This document shows positions 6,785 to 14,535 of a stretch of 26,178 bases of DNA, one piece after another. Location: NCBI GenBank assembly GCA_002347485.1, contig DDXM01000030.1:1-26178 (forward strand). The letters run 5' to 3'. The notes beneath the pieces are model-generated. The model saw nothing but the letters and a program-made list of their open reading frames with translations. It did not search any database and was not told the DNA's origin. Position 1 is the stretch's first letter. Each line of letters opens with the position of its first letter. The DNA comes from Anaerolineaceae bacterium UBA2260. GTDB lineage: Bacteria > Chloroflexota > Anaerolineae > Anaerolineales > Anaerolineaceae. The position numbers and the translations under genes are program-made.

Positions 6785-7264
6785 GTGGCAAATCAACGTT
6801 ACCCATTGAAGATCAATGTAGGTTTTTTCTTTAACCTGCCGATCGGGTCGTATCGCGATATCCATTTTGATTTTGCCGAGCTGCATCTCCCCCCTGATCT
6901 GGATGTAACGAATCTTTCAGGCAAGGTTCACATCTCACGCACACCGCAGGGTTTACTATTCGAAGGCAAATTCGATGCCCTCGCCCCGGCGGAATGTGTG
7001 CGCTGTCTCGAATCCTTCAGCCAACCCCTGAAATCTGAGTTCAGCGAAGTCTACGCTTACAAGTCGTATTCCTTCACAGAATCCGGGTTGTATATCCCGG
7101 AGGATGGCAACATCGATCTTTCACCGATCGTGCGTGAATACCTTATGCTGGAATATCCCATCAAACCGCTTTGCAAGGTGGATTGTCAGGGATTATGCGT
7201 TGTGTGTGGGGAAAACCTTAATCTCAAAACTTGTGAGCACCAGGCCAGGATCATGATCGAGTAA
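6785..7264 (+). CDS. YceD/DUF177 family protein (metal-binding, 23S rRNA/L32-linked)
   Basis: A 159-aa protein with a GTG start at 6785. It shows the DUF177 pattern: an N-terminal beta-rich part, CVRC at residues 71-74 in the APAECVRCLESF motif, the acidic region GNIDLSPIVREYLMLEYP, then CKVDCQGLCVVCGENLN at about residues 130-146 and a further Cys at 150. The cysteines form the zinc-finger-like C-terminus seen in Gram-positive and Chloroflexota members. In E. coli and plants the family supports 23S rRNA accumulation. It is usually followed by rpmF (ribosomal protein L32), but here the next gene, 50 bp downstream, is the primary sigma factor. The ribosome site is weak. Confidence 0.85.
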   Translation: MANQRYPLKINVGFFFNLPIGSYRDIHFDFAELHLPPDLDVTNLSGKVHISRTPQGLLFEGKFDALAPAECVRCLESFSQPLKSEFSEVYAYKSYSFTESGLYIPEDGNIDLSPIVREYLMLEYPIKPLCKVDCQGLCVVCGENLNLKTCEHQARIMIE

Positions 7265-7314
7265 TGTTTGACTTGTAACAGGGGCAAAATTCAGCAACAA
7301 AAGGAGATTCTTAG

Positions 7315-8496
7315 GTGGCGAATCCCGGAAGACGGACCAAGAGCACAGAAATTTTACACATGCTGCTTGAGAAGGCTGATGTTCAGGGGTACCTGACAAC
7401 CGAAGACCTGATGGAGTTTTACCCAGACGTGACCAGGGACGCAGAGCGCATCGAAGCGGTGCTGGTGGCTTTGCGCCGCCGCGGGGTTGAGGTCCTGGAC
7501 CACGATATCGACTTGGACATCGTGGATCAGGAGTCATTTGCCCCCATCACCGACATGGATTTCTCCTCCAACCTGGACAGCATTTCTTCAGACGACACGA
7601 TCGGTCTGTACCTGAAGGAAATGTCGCGCGTCCCGTTGCTGAATATGAATGAAGAAATGGAAATCGCCAGGCGGATCGAAAGCGGGCGGCAAAGCAAATT
7701 GGAGTTGGATCGCTCAAACGGAGGCTGCCCGCCGCAACAGAAAAAGTTGCTGCAACAGCAGGTGGAGGACGGTCAGCTGGCGCGCGAACATTTGATCAAA
7801 GCCAACACGCGCCTGGTGGTGAGCGTCGCCAAGAAGTACATCGGACGCGGCGTGCCGTTTCTCGATCTCATCCAGGAGGGCAACCTGGGCTTGATGAAAG
7901 CGGTGGAGAAATTCGATTATCACCGCGGTTTCCGCTTTTCAACATACGCCACCTGGTGGATCCGCCAGACCATCACCCGCTCGATCGCCGACCAGGGACG
8001 CACCATCCGCGTACCCGTGCACATGGTTGACCGTATCCGGCAGCTTTACAAACTCACCCATGAGATGGAACAGACGCTGGGTCGTCTACCCACCAACGAC
8101 GAACTGGCTGACAAGATGGACACTACATCGTCCAAGATCGAGTGGATGCTGCGGGTATCGTGGCTGCCCCTCTCTCTGGAAAGCCCAATCAACGACGAGG
8201 AAGAGGATTCCGAACTTGGGCAGTTCGTGGAAGATCAGATGTCCCCCACCCCCATACAAAGCGCTTATTCCAAGCTGCTGCGTGAGAAGATCGAGGAAGT
8301 GCTGGATACACTGCCCCCGCGTGAAGCGCGCATCCTGCGCCTGCGCTTCGGGCTTGAAAACGGACATAATTACACCCTCGAAGAGGTTGGTGAAAAATTC
8401 GGTCTCACGCGCGAACGCATCCGTCAGATCGAAAGCAAAGCTCTGCGCCGCCTGCGGCACCCGCGCCGCTCCCGCCAGCTGCGCGAATATCTCTAG
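7315..8496 (+). CDS. rpoD: RNA polymerase primary sigma factor (sigma-70/SigA)
   Basis: A 393-aa group 1-type sigma factor; GTG start at 7315 with AAGGAG about 8 bases upstream. A short N-terminal region (residues 1-90, acidic DHDIDLDIVDQE) corresponds to region 1.1. Region 1.2 is DDTIGLYLKEMSRVPLL. Region 2 runs LIKANTRLVVSVAKKYIGRG, FLDLIQEGNLGLMKAVEKFDY, then RGFRFSTYATWWIRQTI (DNA melting and -10 recognition). Region 3 begins RTIRVPVHM, and region 4.2 is YTLEEVGEKFGLTRERIRQI (-35 helix-turn-helix). The charged stretch between 1.2 and 2 (ESGRQSKLELDRSNGGCPPQ) is short and variable. The last 14 codons and the downstream 190 bp are duplicated in inverted orientation at 16191-16421. It is the likely reader of the TTGACA/TATAAT promoters in this window. 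Confidence 0.95.
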   Translation: MANPGRRTKSTEILHMLLEKADVQGYLTTEDLMEFYPDVTRDAERIEAVLVALRRRGVEVLDHDIDLDIVDQESFAPITDMDFSSNLDSISSDDTIGLYLKEMSRVPLLNMNEEMEIARRIESGRQSKLELDRSNGGCPPQQKKLLQQQVEDGQLAREHLIKANTRLVVSVAKKYIGRGVPFLDLIQEGNLGLMKAVEKFDYHRGFRFSTYATWWIRQTITRSIADQGRTIRVPVHMVDRIRQLYKLTHEMEQTLGRLPTNDELADKMDTTSSKIEWMLRVSWLPLSLESPINDEEEDSELGQFVEDQMSPTPIQSAYSKLLREKIEEVLDTLPPREARILRLRFGLENGHNYTLEEVGEKFGLTRERIRQIESKALRRLRHPRRSRQLREYL

Positions 8497-8684
8497 TACA
8501 CGCCATCGACTGCACTCCACGATAGATACAACAGAAAAAGTCAATATTGAGTGGGGATTAATCAGGATTGCCCATAATTTGAGCAAAATAGCCGCTAAAT
8601 AAGCCGCCATTTTTTGTCTCTACGCTCAATTTTTAATTTTTGTCACTCTTAGGGGTTGTTTTGAAAGAACGTCAAAACAACCCC
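8453..8684 (+). repeat. Inverted repeat copy A: rpoD 3' end, spacer and hairpin
   Basis: This 232-bp segment recurs on the opposite strand at 16191-16421 with about 10 substitutions and one single-base gap outside the hairpin loop (roughly 95% identity). It includes the final 14 rpoD codons and stop, about 150 bp of non-coding DNA and the terminal hairpin. Because the coding part belongs to an intact gene, this copy is the likely source. Confidence 0.93.
8652..8684. terminator. 13-bp hairpin between convergent rpoD and dnaE
   Basis: A perfect stem GGGGTTGTTTTGA / TCAAAACAACCCC with loop AAGAACG. Its position between the 3' ends of rpoD (plus) and dnaE (minus, 19 bp away) suggests a bidirectional terminator. 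Neither flank has a T-tract, so it is not a textbook intrinsic terminator. A near copy lies at 16191-16223. Confidence 0.5.
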
Positions 8685-8703
8685 GAATGGTATCCTAACA
8701 GAT

Positions 8704-11700
8704 TTACAGGTTTTCGACGCGGATGTTATCCTGACCGACGATCTCACTGAGCTGGCTGATTAGCTCGGTATTGACGCTGGTAGTATCGTTCGGGAAGTCC
8801 AGCAGATGGCGGAAGCCGTGCTCGTAGACCATGAAGCAGAAGCGATCGCGTCCCGGGAAGGCATTCAGCACGCTGTGAATGCGACGAATGCGGCGGATAT
8901 CGCGTTCTTTCTCCCCGCTGGATTTGATAGTCACGGTGATCAACTTCAGGTCATTGTTGTCGCCGTACCTGAACAGGGGCGGCAGCGGCGCCATGATGAC
9001 CGGGGGTCGCACAAAATCCTCGCTCGGCGCATCCTTGATACGAGTCTCAACCTCGGTTATCGGTTCCGTTGCTGGTTTCTGGACTACAGAGATTTCTTTG
9101 GCGATCTCCTGCGCCACCACGGCGATGGGGGTGGGTGCGGCTTCTTCTATAGCGCGCACTGGCGCGGGTATCCACGCGGCTTCCTCTTCGGAGAGAGGTG
9201 GTTCTTCGTAGCCGTCGTCGTACTGCGAGTAGCGCTCTGTATCGATGTCTCCCTGCCAGGTCTCGCCCGCGGGGGTGCCGCTGCCGGCCGGGTTGGAGCG
9301 TTGGAATGCGTCGAGTTCCTCATCGCTGATCGGGCGGATGACATCCGCCAGCACCTTGGGTTCGCTGCCCTCCGCGTCTACCTGTCCTTCTACCACAATC
9401 ACGGATTCCATGCGCACCAATGCGCTAAATTTTTCCCAGGTCTTGGGGAAGATCACCAGTTCAATTGCGCCCTGCAGGTCCTCGATGGTGGCGAAGGCCA
9501 TCTGTTTGTTGGATTTCTTGGTCATGGTGGTGCGGATACGCGTGACCATGCCCGCAACGATGACTCTTTGTTTTTGCGCGGCTTCGGCGAGGTCTTTCGA
9601 GAAGTGGGTTACCTTCTGGCGCATCAATGGCAGGTAGGGCGAGATGGGGTGGTCGGAGACATAAAGACCGATCAGCTCCTTTTCCCACTCCAGCTGCAGG
9701 CGCTGGTCCAGTCCGCTATCAGCGGGCAGGCGGATGTCCTCCTCCACCCCGGCCACGCTGCCGAAGATACTGAGCTGCCCGCACTCGGAGGCGCGGAAGT
9801 GGCTGTTGGAAATCGAAAGCATGGTGTCCACCACCTCGAGGATCGAGCGGCGCGGACCGAAACAATCCAGCGCGCCCACCTTGATCAGGCACTCCAGGCT
9901 GCGTTTGCCCACGCGATGCAGGTCCACGCGGCGGATGAAATCGTTGAGGTCCTTGAACTTGCCTTTCTGGCGGGCTTCGAGAATGAGGATCACCGGCGCT
10001 TCGCCCACGTTCTTGATCGCGCCGAGTCCGAAGCGGATGGCGGATTTGCCATCCGGGAGGTCCTCGATCGAGAAGTCCCACTGGCTGCTGTTGACATCCG
10101 GAGGTAAAACTGCAATACCCATCGAGCGGGCATCCGCCACGTAGAACGCCACCTTGGCGGTCTCGCTCTTGGTCACCGAGAGCAGGGCGGTCATATACTC
10201 GACAGTGTAATGGTGCTTTAGGTAGGCGGTTTGCACGGCGATCATACCGTAATCCGCGGCGTGACTTTTATTAAAGCCGTAGCGCGCGAAGTTTTCCCAA
10301 TCCTCGAAGATCTTGCGCGCCAGGTCTTTCTCGATGTTATTCTTCACCGCGCCGGCGACGAATTTCCCCTTGTGTTTCTCGATGGATTCCTTGATCTTCT
10401 TGGAAATGGCTTTCCGCAGATCATCCGCCTCAGCGGGCGTGTAGCCCGCCAGTTCCATCACCGCCATCATCAACTGTTCCTGGTAAACTGCCAGCCCGTA
10501 CGTTTCCTTGAATACTTTCTCCAGCGTGGGGTGCGCGTATGTGACTGGTTCTTCGTTGTGCATGCGCTTGATGTAATCAGGTATGAACGTCATTGGACCC
10601 GGGCGGAAGAGCGCGACCATGGCAATGATGTTGGAGAGGTCGCGCGGCTTCATCTGCATAATATAGCGCGTCATGCCGTTGCCTTCCAGTTGGAACAGCC
10701 CGGCGGTGCGTCCCTGGCTGATGAATTCAAAAGTGTCCGGGTCATCCAGCGGGATGTTGTGCAGGTTCAGGTCGATATTATGGCGCTCGCGGATCAGATC
10801 GCTGGCCATGTGCATCACGGTCAGCGTGGAAAGTCCCAAGAAATCCACCTTGAGCAGCCCCAGCTTGGTGATAATGTTCATCTCGAACTGGGTGACCGAT
10901 TTGATCGGTGATTCTTCAGCGTTGCTCGTGGGTCGGTGCAGGGGGAGATATTCGAGCAAGGGCACGTCGGTGATGACCACGCCAGCGGCGTGAGTGCCGG
11001 CATTGCGGGCGACCCCCTCCATGTGATTGGCGGTGTCGATCAATTCCTGCACGTACCCGCCTTCATCGTACACCGCCTTGAATTCGGGGGATTTTTCGAG
11101 CGCGTTGGCGATGGTGACCTGCTCATCAGGGATTACGGCCGGGACGGCCTTGGTGATGCGATCCACTTCGGAGAGTGGAATGTCCATCACGCGCCCCACA
11201 TCACGGATGGCGGCGCGAGCGCCCAACGTGCCGAAGGTGATGATTTGCGCCACCTTGTCGCTGCCATATCGCTCGGAGCAGTACTGCAACATCTCCGCGC
11301 GCCGGTCATCCTGGAAGTCGAGGTCAATATCGGGCATTTCGCTGCGCGCCGGGTTGAGGAAGCGCTCGAAGAGCAGTTTGTGGCTGAGCGGTTCGATGAG
11401 GGTGATATCCAATGAAAACGCCACGATCGATCCGGCGCCGGAACCGCGCGTGTTGTACCAGATGCCGTGATCGGCGGCGTAGCGGCACAGGTCCCAAACG
11501 ATGAGGAAGTAGGCGTCAAAGCCCATGTCGTGGATAATCTTCAGTTCGTAATCCAGGCGCTGGCGCACTTCGGGGTCATTGGCACGGCTGCCATACTTGC
11601 GGTCGATGCCCTCCTCGCATAACTTGCGCAGGTAGCTCTCGGTGGTGAAACCCTCCGGCACCTCGAAGAGGGGCAGGTGGTAACCCTTTTTGATCAGGTC

Positions 11701-12519
11701 CACGTTGCAGCGCTCCGCGATCTCCAGCGTGTTGCTCAACGCGGAGGGAACATCCGGGAAGAGACCGGCCATTTCTTCGGGGCTGCGCAGGTAGAACGTG
11801 TTGGCACCCATCTTCATGCGGTTGGGGTCAGAGAGCAGCGAGCCTGTTTGGATGGCGAGCATGATGTCCTGCAGGCGGGCGTCCTCTGGGTCGATGTAAT
11901 GGCTGTCGTTGGTGGCGATGTACTTGAGGTTGTAGCGTTTACCCAGGTCGATCAGGGTGCGATTCAGTTCAGGCAGTTCACTGATGGGGTGGTTCTGCAG
12001 TTCAATGAAAAAGTTCTGCGTGCCGAAAGTTTCAATGTACCATTCGAGCACGCGCTGCCCGGCTTCGACCCCCTTGTTGAGAATGGTGCGCGGTACCTCG
12101 CCGGACATGCACGAGGTGGTGGCGATGATCCCCTCGCTGTGGGCACGCAGGAAATCGTGGTCCACACGGGGGTAATAGTAGAAACCCTCCAGTTGCGCGG
12201 CGCTGGCGATCTTGAGCAGGTTCTTGTACCCGGTCATGTTCTCTGCCAGCAGCACCAGATGGTAGGAGTGCTTGTCTTTCTGCGGGTCTCGGTCAGTCAT
12301 GCCGCGGGCTGCCACGTAAGTTTCAACCCCGACGATGGGCTTGACGCCCTCGTCCACGGCGGTCTTGAAAAAGTCGATCACCCCGAACATTGTGCCGTGG
12401 TCGGTGATGGCTACCGAACCCATGCCCAGTTCCTTCACGCGCCGGATCAGCTTCTTGATGTTGCTGAAGCCGTCAAGCAGGGAGTATTCTGTATGTACAT
12501 GCAGGTGGGCAAAAGACAT
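8704..12519 (-). CDS. dnaE: DNA polymerase III alpha subunit
   Basis: A 1271-aa C-family replicative polymerase. N-terminal PHP domain: HLHVHTEYSLLDG (residues 5-17), ITDHG (38-42) and NDSHY (204-208) keep the metal-ligand histidines and aspartates, so a proofreading-type metal site may be intact. The palm contains GSGAGSIVAFSL (359-370) and the catalytic PDIDLDF (396-402). Later come the fingers (ARYGFNKSHAADYG), a helix-hairpin-helix region (FGLGAIKNVGEAPV), and an OB-fold (VIVAGMVTRIRTTMTKKSNK). A Pro/Glu-rich linker of about 107 residues (1072-1178) precedes a C-terminal domain of about 90 residues, making it longer than E. coli DnaE. The start is the ATG at 12519; GAGAGAGGG lies about 10 bases upstream and an extended -10 TATAAT at 12559-12554. 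Confidence 0.97.
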   Translation of the reverse strand: MSFAHLHVHTEYSLLDGFSNIKKLIRRVKELGMGSVAITDHGTMFGVIDFFKTAVDEGVKPIVGVETYVAARGMTDRDPQKDKHSYHLVLLAENMTGYKNLLKIASAAQLEGFYYYPRVDHDFLRAHSEGIIATTSCMSGEVPRTILNKGVEAGQRVLEWYIETFGTQNFFIELQNHPISELPELNRTLIDLGKRYNLKYIATNDSHYIDPEDARLQDIMLAIQTGSLLSDPNRMKMGANTFYLRSPEEMAGLFPDVPSALSNTLEIAERCNVDLIKKGYHLPLFEVPEGFTTESYLRKLCEEGIDRKYGSRANDPEVRQRLDYELKIIHDMGFDAYFLIVWDLCRYAADHGIWYNTRGSGAGSIVAFSLDITLIEPLSHKLLFERFLNPARSEMPDIDLDFQDDRRAEMLQYCSERYGSDKVAQIITFGTLGARAAIRDVGRVMDIPLSEVDRITKAVPAVIPDEQVTIANALEKSPEFKAVYDEGGYVQELIDTANHMEGVARNAGTHAAGVVITDVPLLEYLPLHRPTSNAEESPIKSVTQFEMNIITKLGLLKVDFLGLSTLTVMHMASDLIRERHNIDLNLHNIPLDDPDTFEFISQGRTAGLFQLEGNGMTRYIMQMKPRDLSNIIAMVALFRPGPMTFIPDYIKRMHNEEPVTYAHPTLEKVFKETYGLAVYQEQLMMAVMELAGYTPAEADDLRKAISKKIKESIEKHKGKFVAGAVKNNIEKDLARKIFEDWENFARYGFNKSHAADYGMIAVQTAYLKHHYTVEYMTALLSVTKSETAKVAFYVADARSMGIAVLPPDVNSSQWDFSIEDLPDGKSAIRFGLGAIKNVGEAPVILILEARQKGKFKDLNDFIRRVDLHRVGKRSLECLIKVGALDCFGPRRSILEVVDTMLSISNSHFRASECGQLSIFGSVAGVEEDIRLPADSGLDQRLQLEWEKELIGLYVSDHPISPYLPLMRQKVTHFSKDLAEAAQKQRVIVAGMVTRIRTTMTKKSNKQMAFATIEDLQGAIELVIFPKTWEKFSALVRMESVIVVEGQVDAEGSEPKVLADVIRPISDEELDAFQRSNPAGSGTPAGETWQGDIDTERYSQYDDGYEEPPLSEEEAAWIPAPVRAIEEAAPTPIAVVAQEIAKEISVVQKPATEPITEVETRIKDAPSEDFVRPPVIMAPLPPLFRYGDNNDLKLITVTIKSSGEKERDIRRIRRIHSVLNAFPGRDRFCFMVYEHGFRHLLDFPNDTTSVNTELISQLSEIVGQDNIRVENL

Positions 12520-12553
12520 CTACCGGTAACCCTCTCTCGATATTGGTAAAAAT

Positions 12554-12562
12554 ATTATAGCA
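12554..12562 (-). promoter_or_regulatory. Extended -10 promoter of dnaE
   Basis: On the minus strand TGC-TATAAT, with the -10 at 12559-12554, inside GCATGCTATAAT. The -35 region is poor, as often seen with extended -10 promoters. Predicted start near 12547, giving a leader of about 28 bases that holds the ribosome site. Confidence 0.55.
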
Positions 12563-12654
12563 TGCACAAAATCGCGGTTTCTTAAGATTCGCTTAACCCT
12601 CTGTAAGTTTAAGAAAATGGCGTGCTGCAATTGAAAGCGCCAGCCATGTGCGAT

Positions 12655-12689
12655 AAAAAAGCACCCCTGGCTTTATTAAGGTTGGGGTG
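12655..12689 (-). terminator. Rho-independent terminator after the CYTH gene
   Basis: On the minus strand a CACCCC...GGGGTG stem (12689-12684 with 12667-12662), with an inner CTT/AAG extension, is followed after one C by TTTTTT (12660-12655). It lies about 16 bp past the CYTH stop, separating that gene from dnaE. Confidence 0.75.
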
Positions 12690-12705
12690 AAATTATAAAA
12701 ATCGA

Positions 12706-13332
12706 TCAAAGGAACGACTGCACGTCCGCGGGTCTCACGCCCAGGTCCTGCCAGGTAACCGTGATTCCAGCGAAGGCGTTGAAAGTGAGGTCACGCATGG
12801 TGAGTGCGCGTGTCTTCTTCAGACGCTCGATCAATTCCAGGTAGCTGACCTGGATGCGCGCTCCCCAATCCAGCGTTAGCAACCGGGCGGTGGTTTGTAT
12901 GGCGGCTGTGTCCGATCCCTCTATCTCGGTGAAGTTGCCATAGGGTAGTTCATCCAGTGCGATCTCAAGCCCCTGGTACTGGTAAGTCGCGCGCCACTTT
13001 TCGTAGCTGACCGTCTGGACGTACCCTAATCCTTCGAGGATGGCGCGCGCGCTGGCGAGGTCAGAAACTTCCACCTCGTGCTCCAGGCGCACGCGCACAC
13101 CGTTCTCCAGGCTGGTAGGTCCTTTGTACGTGAAGATGGCGCGTTTATCCTGGCGCAGGCGCAGCGCGCGTCCGTTGTGGCTGAGCTGCAGATCGGGGGT
13201 ATCGAAGCGGTAATTGAGTTCACGTATGCGCGCCTGGGTTTGCAGCGCACCGATGGCGAGCAGTCTGTCCCTGAGGGCGTCCAGGTTGGTAATGTAGAAT
13301 TTCACTTCTTTTTCGAGGTTCGAGTTATTCAT
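12706..13332 (-). CDS. CYTH domain protein (class IV adenylate cyclase / triphosphatase superfamily)
   Basis: A 208-aa protein started at the ATG at 13332 (MNNSNLEKEVKFYI), placing the signature close to the N-terminus as usual. The EKEVK segment is the ExExK metal/phosphate-binding motif of the CYTH tunnel fold. Further charged strands expected in the tunnel are present: LRLRQDKRAIFTYKGP, RLEHEVEV, a K in YEKWRATYQ, ALDELPYGNFTEIEG. CYTH enzymes act on triphosphate substrates (thiamine triphosphate, inorganic triphosphate, or ATP to cAMP). The exact activity cannot be told from sequence. The start overlaps the stop of the upstream membrane-protein gene by 8 bp, indicating co-transcription. 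No transmembrane segment. Confidence 0.88.
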   Translation of the reverse strand: MNNSNLEKEVKFYITNLDALRDRLLAIGALQTQARIRELNYRFDTPDLQLSHNGRALRLRQDKRAIFTYKGPTSLENGVRVRLEHEVEVSDLASARAILEGLGYVQTVSYEKWRATYQYQGLEIALDELPYGNFTEIEGSDTAAIQTTARLLTLDWGARIQVSYLELIERLKKTRALTMRDLTFNAFAGITVTWQDLGVRPADVQSFL

Positions 13333-13774
13333 TTTCGAGTTCGTCCTCTTCCCCGTCACCGGCAGCCGGGATGTGACCGCGCATGAATGGTTCCAGCAGC
13401 CAGGCGGAGATCACAAAAAAGGCGAGGATCAAGACGGATATGACCAGAGGGAAAACATGATCCCTGAATGGAAGCGGGTTGCGCGTCAATAGAAATCGAT
13501 CCACCCAGAACCAGGCAAATGCCAGCCCCGCCAGCGCCTGGCTGAAACGCGGCGCGAGATCCAGCCGCGCCCATAACGTCCCCGCGGCTGCCAGGCTGGC
13601 AAGGGCGAGGAAGGTATTTTTGAAGACCACATAGACCGGGTGCGGATAATAACCAGCCGCCAGCAGCCAGTTCCAGGACTGCACAAGCTGGACAATGCCC
13701 GCCAGGTTGACCAGGAAGTTCACCACGAAAAAAGCGGCCAGGATGTGCAAAAGGGGTGGAATACGATTTTTCAT
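13325..13774 (-). CDS. Small polytopic membrane protein, unknown function
   Basis: A hydrophobic protein of 149 aa from the ATG at 13774 (MKNRIPPLLHILAAFFVVNF). A GTG at 13789 would add five residues and sits 9 bases from a TATAAT box, so either start is possible. About four membrane helices are visible: residues 6-30, a second near FKNTFLALASLAAAG, a third near ALAGLAFAWFWV, and a fourth PLVISVLILAFFVISAWLL. An acidic cytoplasmic tail (GDGEEDELENE) follows. I do not recognise a named family. It overlaps the CYTH gene and forms a two-gene operon with it, so it may be functionally linked to that triphosphate-binding protein. Confidence 0.72.
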   Translation of the reverse strand: MKNRIPPLLHILAAFFVVNFLVNLAGIVQLVQSWNWLLAAGYYPHPVYVVFKNTFLALASLAAAGTLWARLDLAPRFSQALAGLAFAWFWVDRFLLTRNPLPFRDHVFPLVISVLILAFFVISAWLLEPFMRGHIPAAGDGEEDELENE

Positions 13775-13798
13775 ATGGAATACCGGCACCTGGAGTGG

Positions 13799-13807
13799 AT
13801 TATAGCA
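13799..13807 (-). promoter_or_regulatory. Extended -10 promoter of the membrane protein/CYTH operon
   Basis: On the minus strand TGC-TATAAT (-10 at 13804-13799) within GCATGCTATAAT, the same 12 bases found at the dnaE promoter. The predicted start is within 1-3 bases of the possible GTG start at 13789. Confidence 0.55.
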
Positions 13808-13829
13808 TGCTGGTTTTCGGAGTGAAAAC

Positions 13830-13857
13830 TTGACATGCGTTTAAAGTTGGATATACT
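13830..13857 (+). promoter_or_regulatory. Promoter of the Thr/Pro-rich protein-gatC-gatA unit
   Basis: Consensus -35 TTGACA (13830-13835), a 16-base spacer and -10 TATACT (13852-13857). Predicted start near 13864, about 38 bases before the TTG start at 13902. It is divergent from the membrane-protein promoter 26 bp away. Confidence 0.72.
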
Positions 13858-13901
13858 GACAAAGACCCAGTTGCACAGGTTTTTTGGGAAAGGAGCCAGT
13901 T

Positions 13902-14168
13902 TTGAAATTATCCTTCTGGGATGTGTTGACCATTATCGTCACCGCGGCAGGACTGATCCTGCTGTTATTAGTGGTGCTCATTTACTTCTACCCGTATTCG
14001 TTCCTCAATCCGTTTCCGTACCCCACCCCGTTGCCCGGGACGCCCAGCCCCACACCGACATTGCTCCAAATGCCGCCCACCTGGACGCCAAGTCCCTTGC
14101 CAACCATGCCACCCACCAGCACACCGTTCCCCACTGACACACCAGTGGTGCTGACCCCCGGCCGGTAA
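13902..14168 (+). CDS. Single-pass membrane peptide with Thr/Pro-rich extracellular tail
   Basis: An 88-aa protein with a TTG start at 13902, chosen because AAAGGAG lies 6 bases upstream and the chain then begins MKLSFWDVLTIIVTAAG. One long transmembrane helix (about residues 6-30, LTIIVTAAGLILLLLVVLIYF) is followed by a low-complexity tail rich in Pro and Thr (PTPLPGTPSPTPT, MPPTWTPSPLPT). The layout suggests an N-in, C-out anchored protein. The tail resembles the TPT linkers of the TPR and LysM proteins at 19489-22308. No known domain; function unknown. It precedes gatC by 41 bp and may share its promoter. Confidence 0.6.
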   Translation: MKLSFWDVLTIIVTAAGLILLLLVVLIYFYPYSFLNPFPYPTPLPGTPSPTPTLLQMPPTWTPSPLPTMPPTSTPFPTDTPVVLTPGR

Positions 14169-14209
14169 TTTCCTTTGTTCTCATTTCGATTTGTAAAGGT
14201 GAAAAATCC

Positions 14210-14530
14210 ATGAGTGATACCATCACGAGAGAGCTGTTTGACCACCTGGTTGACCTGGCGGCGCTGCACCTGAGCGAAGACCAGGCGGAGTACTTGCGCG
14301 GACAGTTAAACAACCAGTTGAAAGCCATTAACGAACTGGCGGCGATCCCCATTGATCCCGATGTACCCATCAACCTGCACGGCGTTCCGTTCGCAGAAGC
14401 GGCCAGCGCCGGCCTGCGCGAAGACGAGTGGCGCAAGTACCCCGACGCCGAAGGTATCCTCAAACAAGCGCCGCAAGTTGAAGACGGGTACATCGTGGTG
14501 CCCGATATTCCCCACACCGAGTTAAAGTAG
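14210..14530 (+). CDS. gatC: Asp/Glu-tRNA(Asn/Gln) amidotransferase subunit GatC
   Basis: A 106-aa protein of typical GatC length; ATG at 14210 with AAAGGTG about 9 bases upstream. Conserved features: N-terminal helix LFDHLVDLAALHLSEDQAEY, then QLNNQLKAINELAAIPID and the extended C-terminal strand with LREDEW, which wraps around GatA in known structures. GatC stabilises the GatA-GatB complex that converts Glu-tRNA(Gln) or Asp-tRNA(Asn) to the amide form. gatA follows after 5 bp. gatB is not in this window. Confidence 0.93.
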   Translation: MSDTITRELFDHLVDLAALHLSEDQAEYLRGQLNNQLKAINELAAIPIDPDVPINLHGVPFAEAASAGLREDEWRKYPDAEGILKQAPQVEDGYIVVPDIPHTELK

Positions 14531-14535
14531 GCCGC

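Noticed and set aside
6681..6806. An upstream extension of rdgB of about 42 codons.
   Set aside because: It is AT-rich, overlaps the yceD-rpoD promoter, and conserved Ham1 sequence begins at MSETLL.
8453..8684. The repeat pair considered as a transposable element or MITE.
   Set aside because: One end lies inside rpoD coding sequence, there are no terminal inverted repeats at the ends of each copy and no target-site duplication, so a segmental copy of the rpoD tail fits better.
8806..10107. Long open frames on the plus strand opposite dnaE (up to 433 codons), with others opposite gatA, the PBP and rarA.
   Set aside because: They are antisense shadows in GC-rich coding DNA: no family motifs, no ribosome sites, and compositions with repeated Arg/Ala/His typical of such frames.
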